DNA of 64,000 bases from a bacterium. GTDB lineage: Bacteria; Campylobacterota; Campylobacteria; Campylobacterales; Arcobacteraceae. Position numbers and translations under genes: made by a program. Position 1 is the stretch's first letter. Each line of letters begins with the position of its first letter. The notes below the pieces were generated by a model. It ran no database searches and was not told the DNA's origin. It worked only from the letters and a program-made list of their open reading frames with translations. Below are positions 43,832 through 52,569 of the stretch, piece by piece. The stretch is from positions 1 to 64,000 of the forward strand of contig JAHIWE010000069.1 in the NCBI GenBank assembly GCA_018816105.1. Direction: 5' to 3'.

Positions 43832-43856
43832 AAATAGGACTAATATTATCCTATTT
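43832..43856. promoter_or_regulatory. Operator-like inverted repeat upstream of sufB (copy 2)
   Basis: AAATAGGA-CTAATATTA-TCCTATTT, identical core arms and 9-nt spacer; 30 nt before the sufB ATG. Confidence 0.65.
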
Positions 43857-43885
43857 AAAAATTCAAATAAAATATTGGAGAAGTC

Positions 43886-45331
43886 ATGAACGAAAACAAA
43901 CAAATACATGACGTAATAAACAAAGAGTATAAACTCGGATTTGAAACTTTAGTACAAAGTGACACTTTTGCAAAAGGTTTAAATGAAGACGTAATAAGAG
44001 CAATATCAGCCAAAAAAGATGAACCTTCTTGGCTTTTAGATTTTAGGTTAAAAGCCTATGCTAAATGGCTTAAAATGGAAGAGCCATCATGGGCACATTT
44101 AAAATATCCTAAAATTAATTATCAAGATATTGCATATTATTCAGCACCAAGAAAAGCTTTAGATTCACTTGATGAAGTTGATCCTGAGATTTTAAAAACT
44201 TATGAGAAGCTAGGTATTCCACTAGAAGAGCAAAAACAATTAGCAGGTGTTAAAACAGTTGCGGTTGATGCTGTATTTGATTCAGTTTCAGTAAAAACAA
44301 CATATCAAGATGAACTTGAAAAATTAGGAATCATTTTTTGCTCAATTTCTGAAGCTGCACATAAATATCCTGAACTTGTAAAAGAGTATTTAGCATCAGT
44401 TGTTCCTACTGTGGATAACTATTTTGCCTGTTTAAATTCTGCTGTTTTTACAGATGGAAGTTTTGTATATATTCCAAAAAACACTAGATGTCCAATGGAA
44501 TTATCAACATACTTTAGAATAAATGCTCTTGATACTGGACAGTTTGAAAGAACATTAATCATTGCAGATGAAGGCTCTTATGTATCTTATAATGAAGGCT
44601 GTTCAGCTCCAACAAGAGATGAAAGACAACTTCACGCAGCAGTTGTTGAATTAGTTACATTAAAAGATGCACAAATAAAATATTCAACAATTCAAAACTG
44701 GTTTCCAGGTGATGACAATGGAAAAGGTGGGATTTTAAACTTCGTTACAAAAAGAGGTTTATGTAAAGGTGATAACTCTAAAATCTCATGGACACAAGTT
44801 GAAACTGGATCTGCTATTACTTGGAAATATCCTTCATGTATTCTTGCTGGTGATAATAGCGTTGGAGAGTTTTACTCTGTTGCCATCGCTTCAAAATCTC
44901 AGCAAGCAGACACAGGAACTAAAATGGTGCATTTAGGGAAAAATACTAAATCAACTATTATTTCAAAAGGAATCTCAGCAATGAGAGGAACAAATGCATA
45001 TAGAGGACTTGTAAGAGTTGGGAAAAATGCAAGTAATGCTAGAAATATTTCAGAGTGTGATTCACTTTTAATTGGAAATAAATGTCATGCACATACATAT
45101 CCATATCATGAAATAAGAAATAGTTCAGCAAATATCGAGCATGAAGCAACAACTTCAAAAATATCTGAAGAGCAACTATTTTATATTTCTCAAAGAGGAA
45201 TTAGTGAAGAAAATGCAATTGCCATGATTGTAAATGGTTTTTGTAAAGAAGTATTAAAAGAGTTACCAATGGAATTTGCAGCAGAAGCAAAAGAATTATT
45301 AAGCATATCATTAGAAGGAAGTGTGGGTTAA
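43886..45331 (+). CDS. sufB: Fe-S cluster assembly protein SufB
   Basis: [34 protein letters not shown]...[26 protein letters not shown]...[11 protein letters not shown]. Confidence 0.95.
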   Translation: MNENKQIHDVINKEYKLGFETLVQSDTFAKGLNEDVIRAISAKKDEPSWLLDFRLKAYAKWLKMEEPSWAHLKYPKINYQDIAYYSAPRKALDSLDEVDPEILKTYEKLGIPLEEQKQLAGVKTVAVDAVFDSVSVKTTYQDELEKLGIIFCSISEAAHKYPELVKEYLASVVPTVDNYFACLNSAVFTDGSFVYIPKNTRCPMELSTYFRINALDTGQFERTLIIADEGSYVSYNEGCSAPTRDERQLHAAVVELVTLKDAQIKYSTIQNWFPGDDNGKGGILNFVTKRGLCKGDNSKISWTQVETGSAITWKYPSCILAGDNSVGEFYSVAIASKSQQADTGTKMVHLGKNTKSTIISKGISAMRGTNAYRGLVRVGKNASNARNISECDSLLIGNKCHAHTYPYHEIRNSSANIEHEATTSKISEEQLFYISQRGISEENAIAMIVNGFCKEVLKELPMEFAAEAKELLSISLEGSVG

Positions 45332-45333
45332 TC

Positions 45334-46101
45334 ATGAAAAATACAGTATTAAAAATAGAAGACTTAGAAGTAAGCATAAATGAAAATAAGATTTTAAAAG
45401 GTTTAAATTTAGAGATTAAAGAGGGTGAAGTTCACGCTTTAATGGGAACAAATGGAGCTGGAAAATCTACTTTAGTAAAAACATTAAGTGCACACTATGA
45501 CTGTGTTGTAACAAATGGAGTAATCACATATAAAAAGAAAAACCTTCTTGATTTAGATGTTTCACAAAGAGCAAATGAAGGTATTTTTATGAGTTTCCAA
45601 TCTCCTATTGAAGTTCCAGGTGTTAATAATAGCTATTTTCTAAAAACTGCAATGAATGAAAAAAGAAAATATGCAGGTCTTGAAGAAATAGATGCAATGG
45701 AGTTTTTAAAACATGTAAAAGAAGAAACAGCAAAATTCAATATCGATAGAAAACTTTTACAAAGAGATTTAAATGATGGTTTTAGTGGTGGTGAGAAAAA
45801 AAGAAATGAACTAATTCAACTTTTAATGCTACAACCTGATTTAATTTTATTAGATGAAATAGATTCAGGACTTGATGTAGATGCTATTAAAACCGTTGCA
45901 AATGTGATAAATTCTATGCTAGATGGTAAGAGATCAATTTTAATGATTACTCACTATGATAGACTTTTAGAGTTAATCAAACCTGATTTTGTACATATTT
46001 TAAATGATGGGAAAATTGTAAAAACAGGAGATTATAGCTTAGCCTTAGAACTAGATGAAAAAGGTTATGAAGCAATAGGAATCAAAGATGAAAGTAAATG
46101 A
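45334..46101 (+). CDS. sufC: Fe-S cluster assembly ATPase SufC
   Basis: ALMGTNGAGKSTLVKTLSAH, FSGGEKKRNELIQLLMLQPDLILLDEIDSGLDVDAI. Confidence 0.95.
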   Translation: MKNTVLKIEDLEVSINENKILKGLNLEIKEGEVHALMGTNGAGKSTLVKTLSAHYDCVVTNGVITYKKKNLLDLDVSQRANEGIFMSFQSPIEVPGVNNSYFLKTAMNEKRKYAGLEEIDAMEFLKHVKEETAKFNIDRKLLQRDLNDGFSGGEKKRNELIQLLMLQPDLILLDEIDSGLDVDAIKTVANVINSMLDGKRSILMITHYDRLLELIKPDFVHILNDGKIVKTGDYSLALELDEKGYEAIGIKDESK

Positions 46102-47122
46102 GATAAAAGGTTTAAACTTACCTAATAAAAAAGATGAAGAGTTTTTAAAAATAAATCTTGATGCCCTATTCTCTTATGATTTTAAAGATGTTCAAACTTA
46201 TGAGTTTGATATTATGGGATTAAAAACAGTAGATGATGAAAAATCTTATGAAAGCGTTTTATTTGATATTACAAGAAGTATTGATAATAAACAAAAAGTT
46301 ATCACTATAAATAAAAATATTGCAGAGCCTATTTTTTTAATACATAAAATCAAAGAGGATGAAACATTTTTTACTAACTCTTTGAAAATAGAAGTTGCAA
46401 AAGATATAAAAGCTCAAGTGGTTGAAGTTTTTGTTAGTTCTTCAAAAAACTCTGCATATAGTGTAAATAGAACTTTTGAGCTTGATGAAAACTCATCCCT
46501 AGAGTATGTAAAAGTTCAAGACTTTGATGTATCAAATTCATTTATTTTTAACTCTTATGTGGAACAGCAAGAGAGTTCAACTCTTGATTTTACTAACTTT
46601 GAATATGGAAATGGTTTTATTTTAAACAATTTTATTAACAATATAAACAAAGAAAATATAACTTATAATCTAAATGGTTTAGTAAAACTAAAAGATGATA
46701 CTAACTGTTCAAATTTGATAAAAACAGTACATAATGCAAAAAGTTCACTAAGTAATATTGATTATAAACACTCTTTGAAAGATAACTCAAAAGCAATATT
46801 TAAAGCAAAATCAATAGTAAATGAAACAGCTTTATTTACAAAAGCTTTTCAAAATACAAATACAATTTTATTAAGTGATGATGCTACTATTTTTGCTCAG
46901 CCTCATCTTGAAATTTATATAGATGAACTAGAAGCTAGTCATGGTGCAACAACAGGAAGTTTAAATAAAGAACAGCTTTTATATTTAGAATCAAGAGGGA
47001 TTCATAAGGAATTAGCTTATGAAATATTGTTAAAAGCTTTTGAAGAAAAAATAGCTCATAATATAAAAGATGAAATAATAAAAGATTTTATAGAAACTTA
47101 TGAAAGAAGTAAATATGTTTAA
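46088..47122 (+). CDS. sufD: Fe-S cluster assembly protein SufD
   Basis: Position in suf operon; C-terminal ATIFAQPHLEIYIDELEASHGATTGSLNKEQLLYLESRGI. Confidence 0.9.
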   Translation: MKVNEIKGLNLPNKKDEEFLKINLDALFSYDFKDVQTYEFDIMGLKTVDDEKSYESVLFDITRSIDNKQKVITINKNIAEPIFLIHKIKEDETFFTNSLKIEVAKDIKAQVVEVFVSSSKNSAYSVNRTFELDENSSLEYVKVQDFDVSNSFIFNSYVEQQESSTLDFTNFEYGNGFILNNFINNINKENITYNLNGLVKLKDDTNCSNLIKTVHNAKSSLSNIDYKHSLKDNSKAIFKAKSIVNETALFTKAFQNTNTILLSDDATIFAQPHLEIYIDELEASHGATTGSLNKEQLLYLESRGIHKELAYEILLKAFEEKIAHNIKDEIIKDFIETYERSKYV

Positions 47123-48299
47123 AAAAGATTTTCCTTATTTTCAAAATTCGAAAACTATATATTTAGATAATGGTGCAACAACTCAAAAACCAAAAGTAGT
47201 AATTGATTCACAAATTGAGTATTATGAACAGTATTGTTCAAATACCCATAGAAGTAACTTTGGTCATGCAAATAAAGCAACACAAGAGTTTGAAAAAACA
47301 AGAGTTACATTAAAAGAGTTTATAAATGCTTCAAAAAATGAAGAGATTATTTTTACAAAAGGTGTAACAGAATCTATAAATTTTATATCTAGTTCATTTG
47401 CAAAAGATTTTAAAACTGTAATTATCTCTTCACTAGAACATCACTCAAATATCGTTCCATGGCATATGCAAGGAAGATCTTTGGGAAATGGTCTTGAAGT
47501 TGTAAAATGCAATGATAACTTAGATTTTGATTTGGAACATTTTGAAGAGTTATTAAAAGCAAATCCTAACGCCTTTGTAAGTGTTACACATATTTCAAAT
47601 GCCTTTGGAAAAATACATGACATAGAAACTATTACAAAACTTGCTCACTCATATGGTGCTGTTGTTTTAATAGATGGGGCTCAAAGTTTAGCTCATTTAA
47701 AAGTAGATATGCAGAAATATGATTGCGATTTTTTTGCAATTTCAGGACACAAAACTTTTGCACCAACAGGAGTTGGAGCTATTTATATAAAAGAGAAATA
47801 TTTAAAAGATATTAAACCATATCAAACAGGAGGAGCAACTATTCACGAAGTTGATTTTAATAGTTCAACCCTTTTAGATTCACCTTATAAATTTGAAGCA
47901 GGAACTCAAAATATAGCTGGAGTTATAGGATTTGGGAAAGCACTTGAATATCTAACACATATAAAATATGAAAATATTGAAAGTATAGAGAACCATGTTT
48001 ATAAATATTTAGATGAAGAACTAGCTAAGATTCCTAATATTATATTTTATAATGATATTTCTAATTCTATAGGAAGTAGAAGTTTTAACTTCGAAGGTAT
48101 TGTTCATGATGACATAGGGATTTTAGTAGATAAAATGAATATAGCGCTAAGAGTTGGTCATCACTGTGCTCAACCTATTATGAAAAAACTTGGAATCAAA
48201 GGGACTATTCGAGTTAGTACTGCTTTTTATAATGATTATGTTGATGTAGATAAATTAATAGAAGCTTTGAAAAAAGCTTTAAGAATGTTAAAGGATTAA
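47100..48299 (+). CDS. sufS: Cysteine desulfurase SufS (probable start at ATG 47115)
   Basis: YLDNGATTQKPKVVIDSQIEYYEQYCSNTHRSNF...SSLEHHSNIVPWHM...SGHKTFAPTGVGAIY...LRVGHHCAQPIM. Confidence 0.94.
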   Translation: MKEVNMFKKDFPYFQNSKTIYLDNGATTQKPKVVIDSQIEYYEQYCSNTHRSNFGHANKATQEFEKTRVTLKEFINASKNEEIIFTKGVTESINFISSSFAKDFKTVIISSLEHHSNIVPWHMQGRSLGNGLEVVKCNDNLDFDLEHFEELLKANPNAFVSVTHISNAFGKIHDIETITKLAHSYGAVVLIDGAQSLAHLKVDMQKYDCDFFAISGHKTFAPTGVGAIYIKEKYLKDIKPYQTGGATIHEVDFNSSTLLDSPYKFEAGTQNIAGVIGFGKALEYLTHIKYENIESIENHVYKYLDEELAKIPNIIFYNDISNSIGSRSFNFEGIVHDDIGILVDKMNIALRVGHHCAQPIMKKLGIKGTIRVSTAFYNDYVDVDKLIEALKKALRMLKD

Positions 48300-48302
48300 A
48301 AA

Positions 48303-48713
48303 TTGAATATTATAGAAAAAAGAGTAGAAGATATAAAAGAGAATTTAGACTTTTTTGATGATGAATTAGCAAAATATGAATATATTATAGATTTAGGAAA
48401 AAAATTAGAAGAATTTAAAGAAAGTGATAAAACCCCAGAAAATATAGTACATGGCTGTACTTCACAAGTTTGGTTAACACATGAAGTAAAAGATGGAAAA
48501 ATGTATTTTAGAGGAACAAGCGATGCAATAATCGTAAAAGGTTTAGTTTATATGATTTTACAAATATTTTCAGATTCTACAATTGAAGAGTTAAAACAAA
48601 TTGATATGGATATAGTACACGAACTAAAATTAAGCGAAGTAATAACTCCAAATAGACAAAGTGGAGTAATAGGAATGATGAAAAAAATAAAAGAATATGC
48701 ACAAAATGCATAA
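48303..48713 (+). CDS. sufE: Cysteine desulfuration protein SufE
   Basis: YEYIIDLGKKLEEF...NIVHGCTSQVWL; TTG start; in suf operon. Confidence 0.92.
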   Translation: MNIIEKRVEDIKENLDFFDDELAKYEYIIDLGKKLEEFKESDKTPENIVHGCTSQVWLTHEVKDGKMYFRGTSDAIIVKGLVYMILQIFSDSTIEELKQIDMDIVHELKLSEVITPNRQSGVIGMMKKIKEYAQNA

Positions 48714-48740
48714 TAAAAATAATTAATAAAGGATAAAAAA

Positions 48741-49091
48741 ATGCAAACAAATTTTGATTTAAAAAGTATTGAAGAAAAAGTAATAACAAATTTAAAAAAT
48801 GTATTTGATCCAGAAATACCAACAAATATTTATGATTTAGGATTAATTTACAATATAGACTTCGAACAAAAAAATCAATACCTATACTGTACAGTAACAA
48901 TGACACTAACAAGTCCCACTTGTCCAGTAGCAGAAAGTCTATTAGAGCAAGTAAAATATGTAACTCTAGCAGTTGATGAAATTGATGAAGCAAAAGTAAC
49001 TCTAGTATTCAATCCACCATGGGATCCATCTATGATGAGTGAAGATGCAAAAGAAGTTATGGGAGCAAGTGGAGCAGCTATGCCTTTTTAG
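48741..49091 (+). CDS. DUF59/MIP18-family (SufT/PaaD-like) Fe-S assembly protein
   Basis: NVFDPEIPTNIYDLGLIYNIDF...VTMTLTSPTCPVAESL...VTLVFNPPWDPSMMSEDAKEVMG. Confidence 0.88.
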   Translation: MQTNFDLKSIEEKVITNLKNVFDPEIPTNIYDLGLIYNIDFEQKNQYLYCTVTMTLTSPTCPVAESLLEQVKYVTLAVDEIDEAKVTLVFNPPWDPSMMSEDAKEVMGASGAAMPF

Positions 49092-49200
49092 GGCATAGCG
49101 TTAAGAAATATTTAAAAACTTATCATTTTGTTCCTAATATGTGTAAAATAACTATACAATACAAACAAAAAGTATTAAGGAATATAAATGAAAGACTGCA

Positions 49201-49686
49201 ATGACTAATACAACTGAAATGATAATTGGTTCATTATCATATATCTGGCACTTAATCCCAATAGTTATTTTTATAATATTATTAAAAAAACTCCTTACAT
49301 ATAAAGATAATCAAAAAAGAAAAATCAAAAATGAAGAAAATGAAAAAAATGGTCTAACGTTAGAGTTAAGAACTATAAAAAAATATGAAGACTTAGGATA
49401 TAAAGTAAATACTAATACAACAGAAAATCAAGATATAGATATGATTTGTCATAAAGATGATAAAACAATTTTAATCAAATGCAACAATAGTTCAGAATCA
49501 AAATCAATCAAAGAAGAAGATATAATCTCATTTTATGATAGTGCAATAGAATATATCAACACAAATAAAATAAAAGAAAAAAATACAACTTTTAGATATG
49601 CCATACCCTACAAAGATTTATTTCATAAATCTGCAATTAAAATACTAACGGATGATGATTATAATTGTAAGTATGTTCTTGTGTAA
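49201..49686 (+). CDS. TM-anchored restriction-endonuclease-like (Mrr_cat-like) protein
   Basis: N-terminal TM helix, then YEDLGYKVNTNTTENQDIDMICHKDDKTILIKCNNSSES resembling the D..(E/Q)xK-type PD-(D/E)xK fold. Confidence 0.5.
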   Translation: MTNTTEMIIGSLSYIWHLIPIVIFIILLKKLLTYKDNQKRKIKNEENEKNGLTLELRTIKKYEDLGYKVNTNTTENQDIDMICHKDDKTILIKCNNSSESKSIKEEDIISFYDSAIEYINTNKIKEKNTTFRYAIPYKDLFHKSAIKILTDDDYNCKYVLV

Positions 49687-49690
49687 AAAA

Positions 49691-49830
49691 TTTTCAGTTT
49701 TTTTGACATGTTATAAATGATATGTAAAGATTTTGCAGTTTTTTTACATAGGTTTTCATCTATGAGTAAATTTTCATATTTTTTACACATAGATTCTAAG
49801 TTATAGGTAAATTTCTATAAATTTTACCTA
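49691..49830. repeat. Imperfect tandem repeats (~40-41 bp period, 3+ units), each with an internal dyad
   Basis: Units starting at 49691, 49731, 49771 of form TTTT(n)CA-T-run-ACAT(AG)...(T)ATG-GTAAA; last dyad ATAGGTAAA...TTTACCTAT. Confidence 0.5.
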
Positions 49831-50000
49831 TATCAAGATTTGCCTTGTAAATTTCATCGTGGGATAATGATATTTTTAATTACCAAACTATCTTTTGCTT
49901 CTTGAAGAACTAAAGAATTTATCAAAATTGCACTATTTACTGATATTGATTTTTTTAGAACTTTCGGTTTTGATCTTTTAAGATAAAATAATTTATTCAT
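49810..50000 (-). pseudogene. Fic-family N-terminal fragment (frameshifted, truncated)
   Basis: MNKLFYLKRSKPKVLKKSISVNSAILINSLVLQEAKDSLVIKNIIIPR* then, in another frame, DEIYKANLDIGKIYRNL; matches Fic_N pattern '(G)ILINTLxLQEAKDSSxIENIxTTHDELYKA'. Confidence 0.65.
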
Positions 50001-50002
50001 TA

Positions 50003-50971
50003 TCAGGCAACTTTTAAATGTTTATCAAAAAATTCTATTAAACAATTTGGAGTATTTGAATATTGGGTCAAAACTGAAATCGAATCTTCTAATTTAAAAG
50101 ATAAAGTACACTTGTATTTTTTTGTCAATATCTTTGGTTGTTTGCTAGTAGCTTCTTCTTTCAGTCTTTTTAGAAAATCAATGAAAAATTTTAATTCAAA
50201 CTTACCTCTGAACATACAAGCTTTATTAAAATCACGTGAATTAAATAATGCTAATTTTTCATTTAATAAGTCATCTAAAATTTTTGGTGCATCTTTAAAC
50301 AAAGTATTCTCTAAAATATCTTTATTCTTAAAATCATCAAAAATATTAGCTCTTAAACTTAAACATACATCGAACATATTCTCATTATTCTTAAAATAAT
50401 TTTTCAGAACCTCATTAATATCCAATCTTGTACTTGTATTTGTTTTTATTCTTATATCATATTGACAAGATAACCAAGCATTTAAAAACAACAATTTATC
50501 ATGATAATTCATTAATAATGTAGTATATAACTCTAATATTTTAAGAAAATTCTCATCTTTTTCTTTCATATTAAATTCATTATTTAAAATTCTTTTCAAA
50601 GTATCTTCTGTTGAATAAAAATTTTCTATTGAATAACAAGGAGTAACATATAATTCATCTTTTACTTTATCATCAGTATAATCTCTATCTATAAAAAATA
50701 ATACTTTTGCTTTGTTATATTCAATTCTATTTTTAATTAATTCTATTGCTTTTAAAACAAAATCACGTCCACCACACGTAAAATCTTCAAATTTTTTTTC
50801 ATATTTTATAGTAATTATACTACCATAATATTTTTTATCTTCATCACCTTCAAAAAAACAATAAACTAAATCAGGATTATCGATTGAGTAAGCGGTAACA
50901 AAATTTGTATATGCAACATGAGCTGATTGTTTAGAATTTTTCATTTCTTCCAATAAACTAGTATTCTTCAT
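50003..50971 (-). CDS. DUF4435/TOPRIM-like protein, PARIS AriB-like
   Basis: CFFEGDEDKKYY...CGGRDFVLKAIELI...VLFFIDRDYTDD...CYSIENFY (acidic TOPRIM-like motifs typical of DUF4435); overlaps ATPase gene by 14 nt. Confidence 0.75.
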   Translation of the reverse strand: MKNTSLLEEMKNSKQSAHVAYTNFVTAYSIDNPDLVYCFFEGDEDKKYYGSIITIKYEKKFEDFTCGGRDFVLKAIELIKNRIEYNKAKVLFFIDRDYTDDKVKDELYVTPCYSIENFYSTEDTLKRILNNEFNMKEKDENFLKILELYTTLLMNYHDKLLFLNAWLSCQYDIRIKTNTSTRLDINEVLKNYFKNNENMFDVCLSLRANIFDDFKNKDILENTLFKDAPKILDDLLNEKLALFNSRDFNKACMFRGKFELKFFIDFLKRLKEEATSKQPKILTKKYKCTLSFKLEDSISVLTQYSNTPNCLIEFFDKHLKVA

Positions 50972-52340
50972 TTAAATCATCCATATATATATTTATTCCT
51001 ATTGCATATTTTTCTAACTCATTATCAAAAATAAATGGAGAATGAGTTACTGCTAATAAAAATTTACACTTTCTTGAATTCATAATATCTGGTAATAATA
51101 ATTTTTGCCAAGGTAAAGATAATGATAGTTCTGGTTCATCAAATAAAATAATTAAATTATTGCTTTTTTCTAAATATATTTTTGTAAGAATTGAAATAAT
51201 TTGTTTTTCTCCTGATGAAAGTTTATTTAATTCAACTCTTTCTTTTGTATTTATTCTGTAAATATCTAAATCTATTGAACTTTCGTCGTATCTAAATTCT
51301 TTATCAACTAAATATCTATTACAAATATCTTTAAATGTTTTTAGATTATCATCCAAGTGCTTGTGTTCATTATATATTCCAATTAATTTGCTGATGAAAT
51401 ACACTAACTCTTTTTTCTCTTTTAATGACTCTTTACTTTCTAATAATCCATTTATATTATCTTTATCAGTTTTAGATAAACTATTACCAACTCTATCTAA
51501 AATTATTTTCCCAGCTTGAACATCCAAATCATTAATGAGCTCATTATCTATGGTAGGAAATCCTCTTAAAAATTGAGAAAGCATTTCTCCAGTTAATTTT
51601 GAAAAACCACTTATTGTTGATTTTTCTATTTCTCTTTCAATCTCAATTACTTTTTCTCTCACATCTTCCATTCCAAAATGAATTAACGTATCATCGTTTA
51701 TTTCTTTTTCTTCTTCTATTTCTTTATAATATCTATCATTTCTGTAATCTATAAAATTTTCTTTAAAATTTCCTAAATTATTTAAATCTTCTTCTACCCT
51801 TCTATATGTTGGCAAATAAATTAATTTAAAATCTAATCTACTCTTAAAAATTTCAAATTCTTGAAAAATGTTAAATGAAAGTTTATTTTTTGCAAATTTA
51901 AACATATATTGAGCCATAATTCTCAGACCTAATCCAAACTTTTTTATTCTATTTTTTCTGATAAAATGATTAATAAGATTATATACTTCATCGTTAAATT
52001 CATCATAATTATTTAAAAAAGATAAATCATATTGGTGCAATATACCTATAAAATTTAGTGGTAACTTTTTTCGAGGATTAATTTCAATTTCTTTTAAATA
52101 TTTATCTAAATCAAACTTAGAAAAAATAAATTGTTCACCAGATATAAATGAGATTGTAATTTCTTCAAACTCTATTTTTGATAATTTTTCATGTTTGTTA
52201 TTTAGTAAATAATACAATGAATTTAGTACTGTTGTTTTACCAAAACCATTCTCACCTATTAATATTTTAACATTATCTTCAAAATTAATATCAACATTTC
52301 TAAAACCAAAAAGCCCTGTTATTTTAAATCGCTTAATCAT
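50958..52340 (-). CDS. AAA (ABC/SMC-like) ATPase, PARIS AriA-like
   Basis: Walker A LIGENGFGKTTVLNSL, signature KLSSGEKQIISILTKI, Walker B LIILFDEPELSLSLPWQ, LLAVTHSPFIFD. Confidence 0.78.
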   Translation of the reverse strand: MIKRFKITGLFGFRNVDINFEDNVKILIGENGFGKTTVLNSLYYLLNNKHEKLSKIEFEEITISFISGEQFIFSKFDLDKYLKEIEINPRKKLPLNFIGILHQYDLSFLNNYDEFNDEVYNLINHFIRKNRIKKFGLGLRIMAQYMFKFAKNKLSFNIFQEFEIFKSRLDFKLIYLPTYRRVEEDLNNLGNFKENFIDYRNDRYYKEIEEEKEINDDTLIHFGMEDVREKVIEIEREIEKSTISGFSKLTGEMLSQFLRGFPTIDNELINDLDVQAGKIILDRVGNSLSKTDKDNINGLLESKESLKEKKELVYFISKLIGIYNEHKHLDDNLKTFKDICNRYLVDKEFRYDESSIDLDIYRINTKERVELNKLSSGEKQIISILTKIYLEKSNNLIILFDEPELSLSLPWQKLLLPDIMNSRKCKFLLAVTHSPFIFDNELEKYAIGINIYMDDLNEEY

Positions 52341-52543
52341 CTATTCTTTCCTTTATATTTAATTTTCAAAACATTCCTCTCAAATTCTTTCACATCCCCA
52401 CCACTCAAAATCCTCATTTAATTAATGACAATTTTATTAATTTTTTCAATTCTTTCTCTTTTGAAAAATCCCTCATTTAAAAATTCTATTTTAAAGCCAT
52501 CGAATTCGACGGCTTTAAAATCAAAATCATAAAAGTTTTCCAC
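52337..52543 (-). pseudogene. Coding-like remnant of unidentified gene upstream of the ATPase
   Basis: One continuous frame VENFYDFDFKAVEFDGFKIEFLNEGFFKRERIEKINKIVIN*MRILSGGDVKEFERNVLKIKYKGKNR*, final TGA overlapping the ATPase ATG (ATGA). Confidence 0.4.
52489..52520. repeat. 32-bp near-perfect palindrome
   Basis: TTTTAAAGCCATCGAATTCGACGGCTTTAAAA; single non-WC pair (G-U in minus-strand RNA). Confidence 0.6.
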
Positions 52544-52569
52544 ATATTCTTACTCTTTTTCACTTCGTA

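Noticed and set aside
48577-48993. 138-aa Leu/Phe-rich minus-strand ORF across sufE and DUF59 gene
   Set aside because: Composition is typical of antisense to AT-rich coding sequence; both sense genes are strongly supported.
49691-49830. Considered as a small CRISPR array
   Set aside because: Repeats are imperfect throughout, with no unique spacers between conserved repeats and no cas genes nearby.
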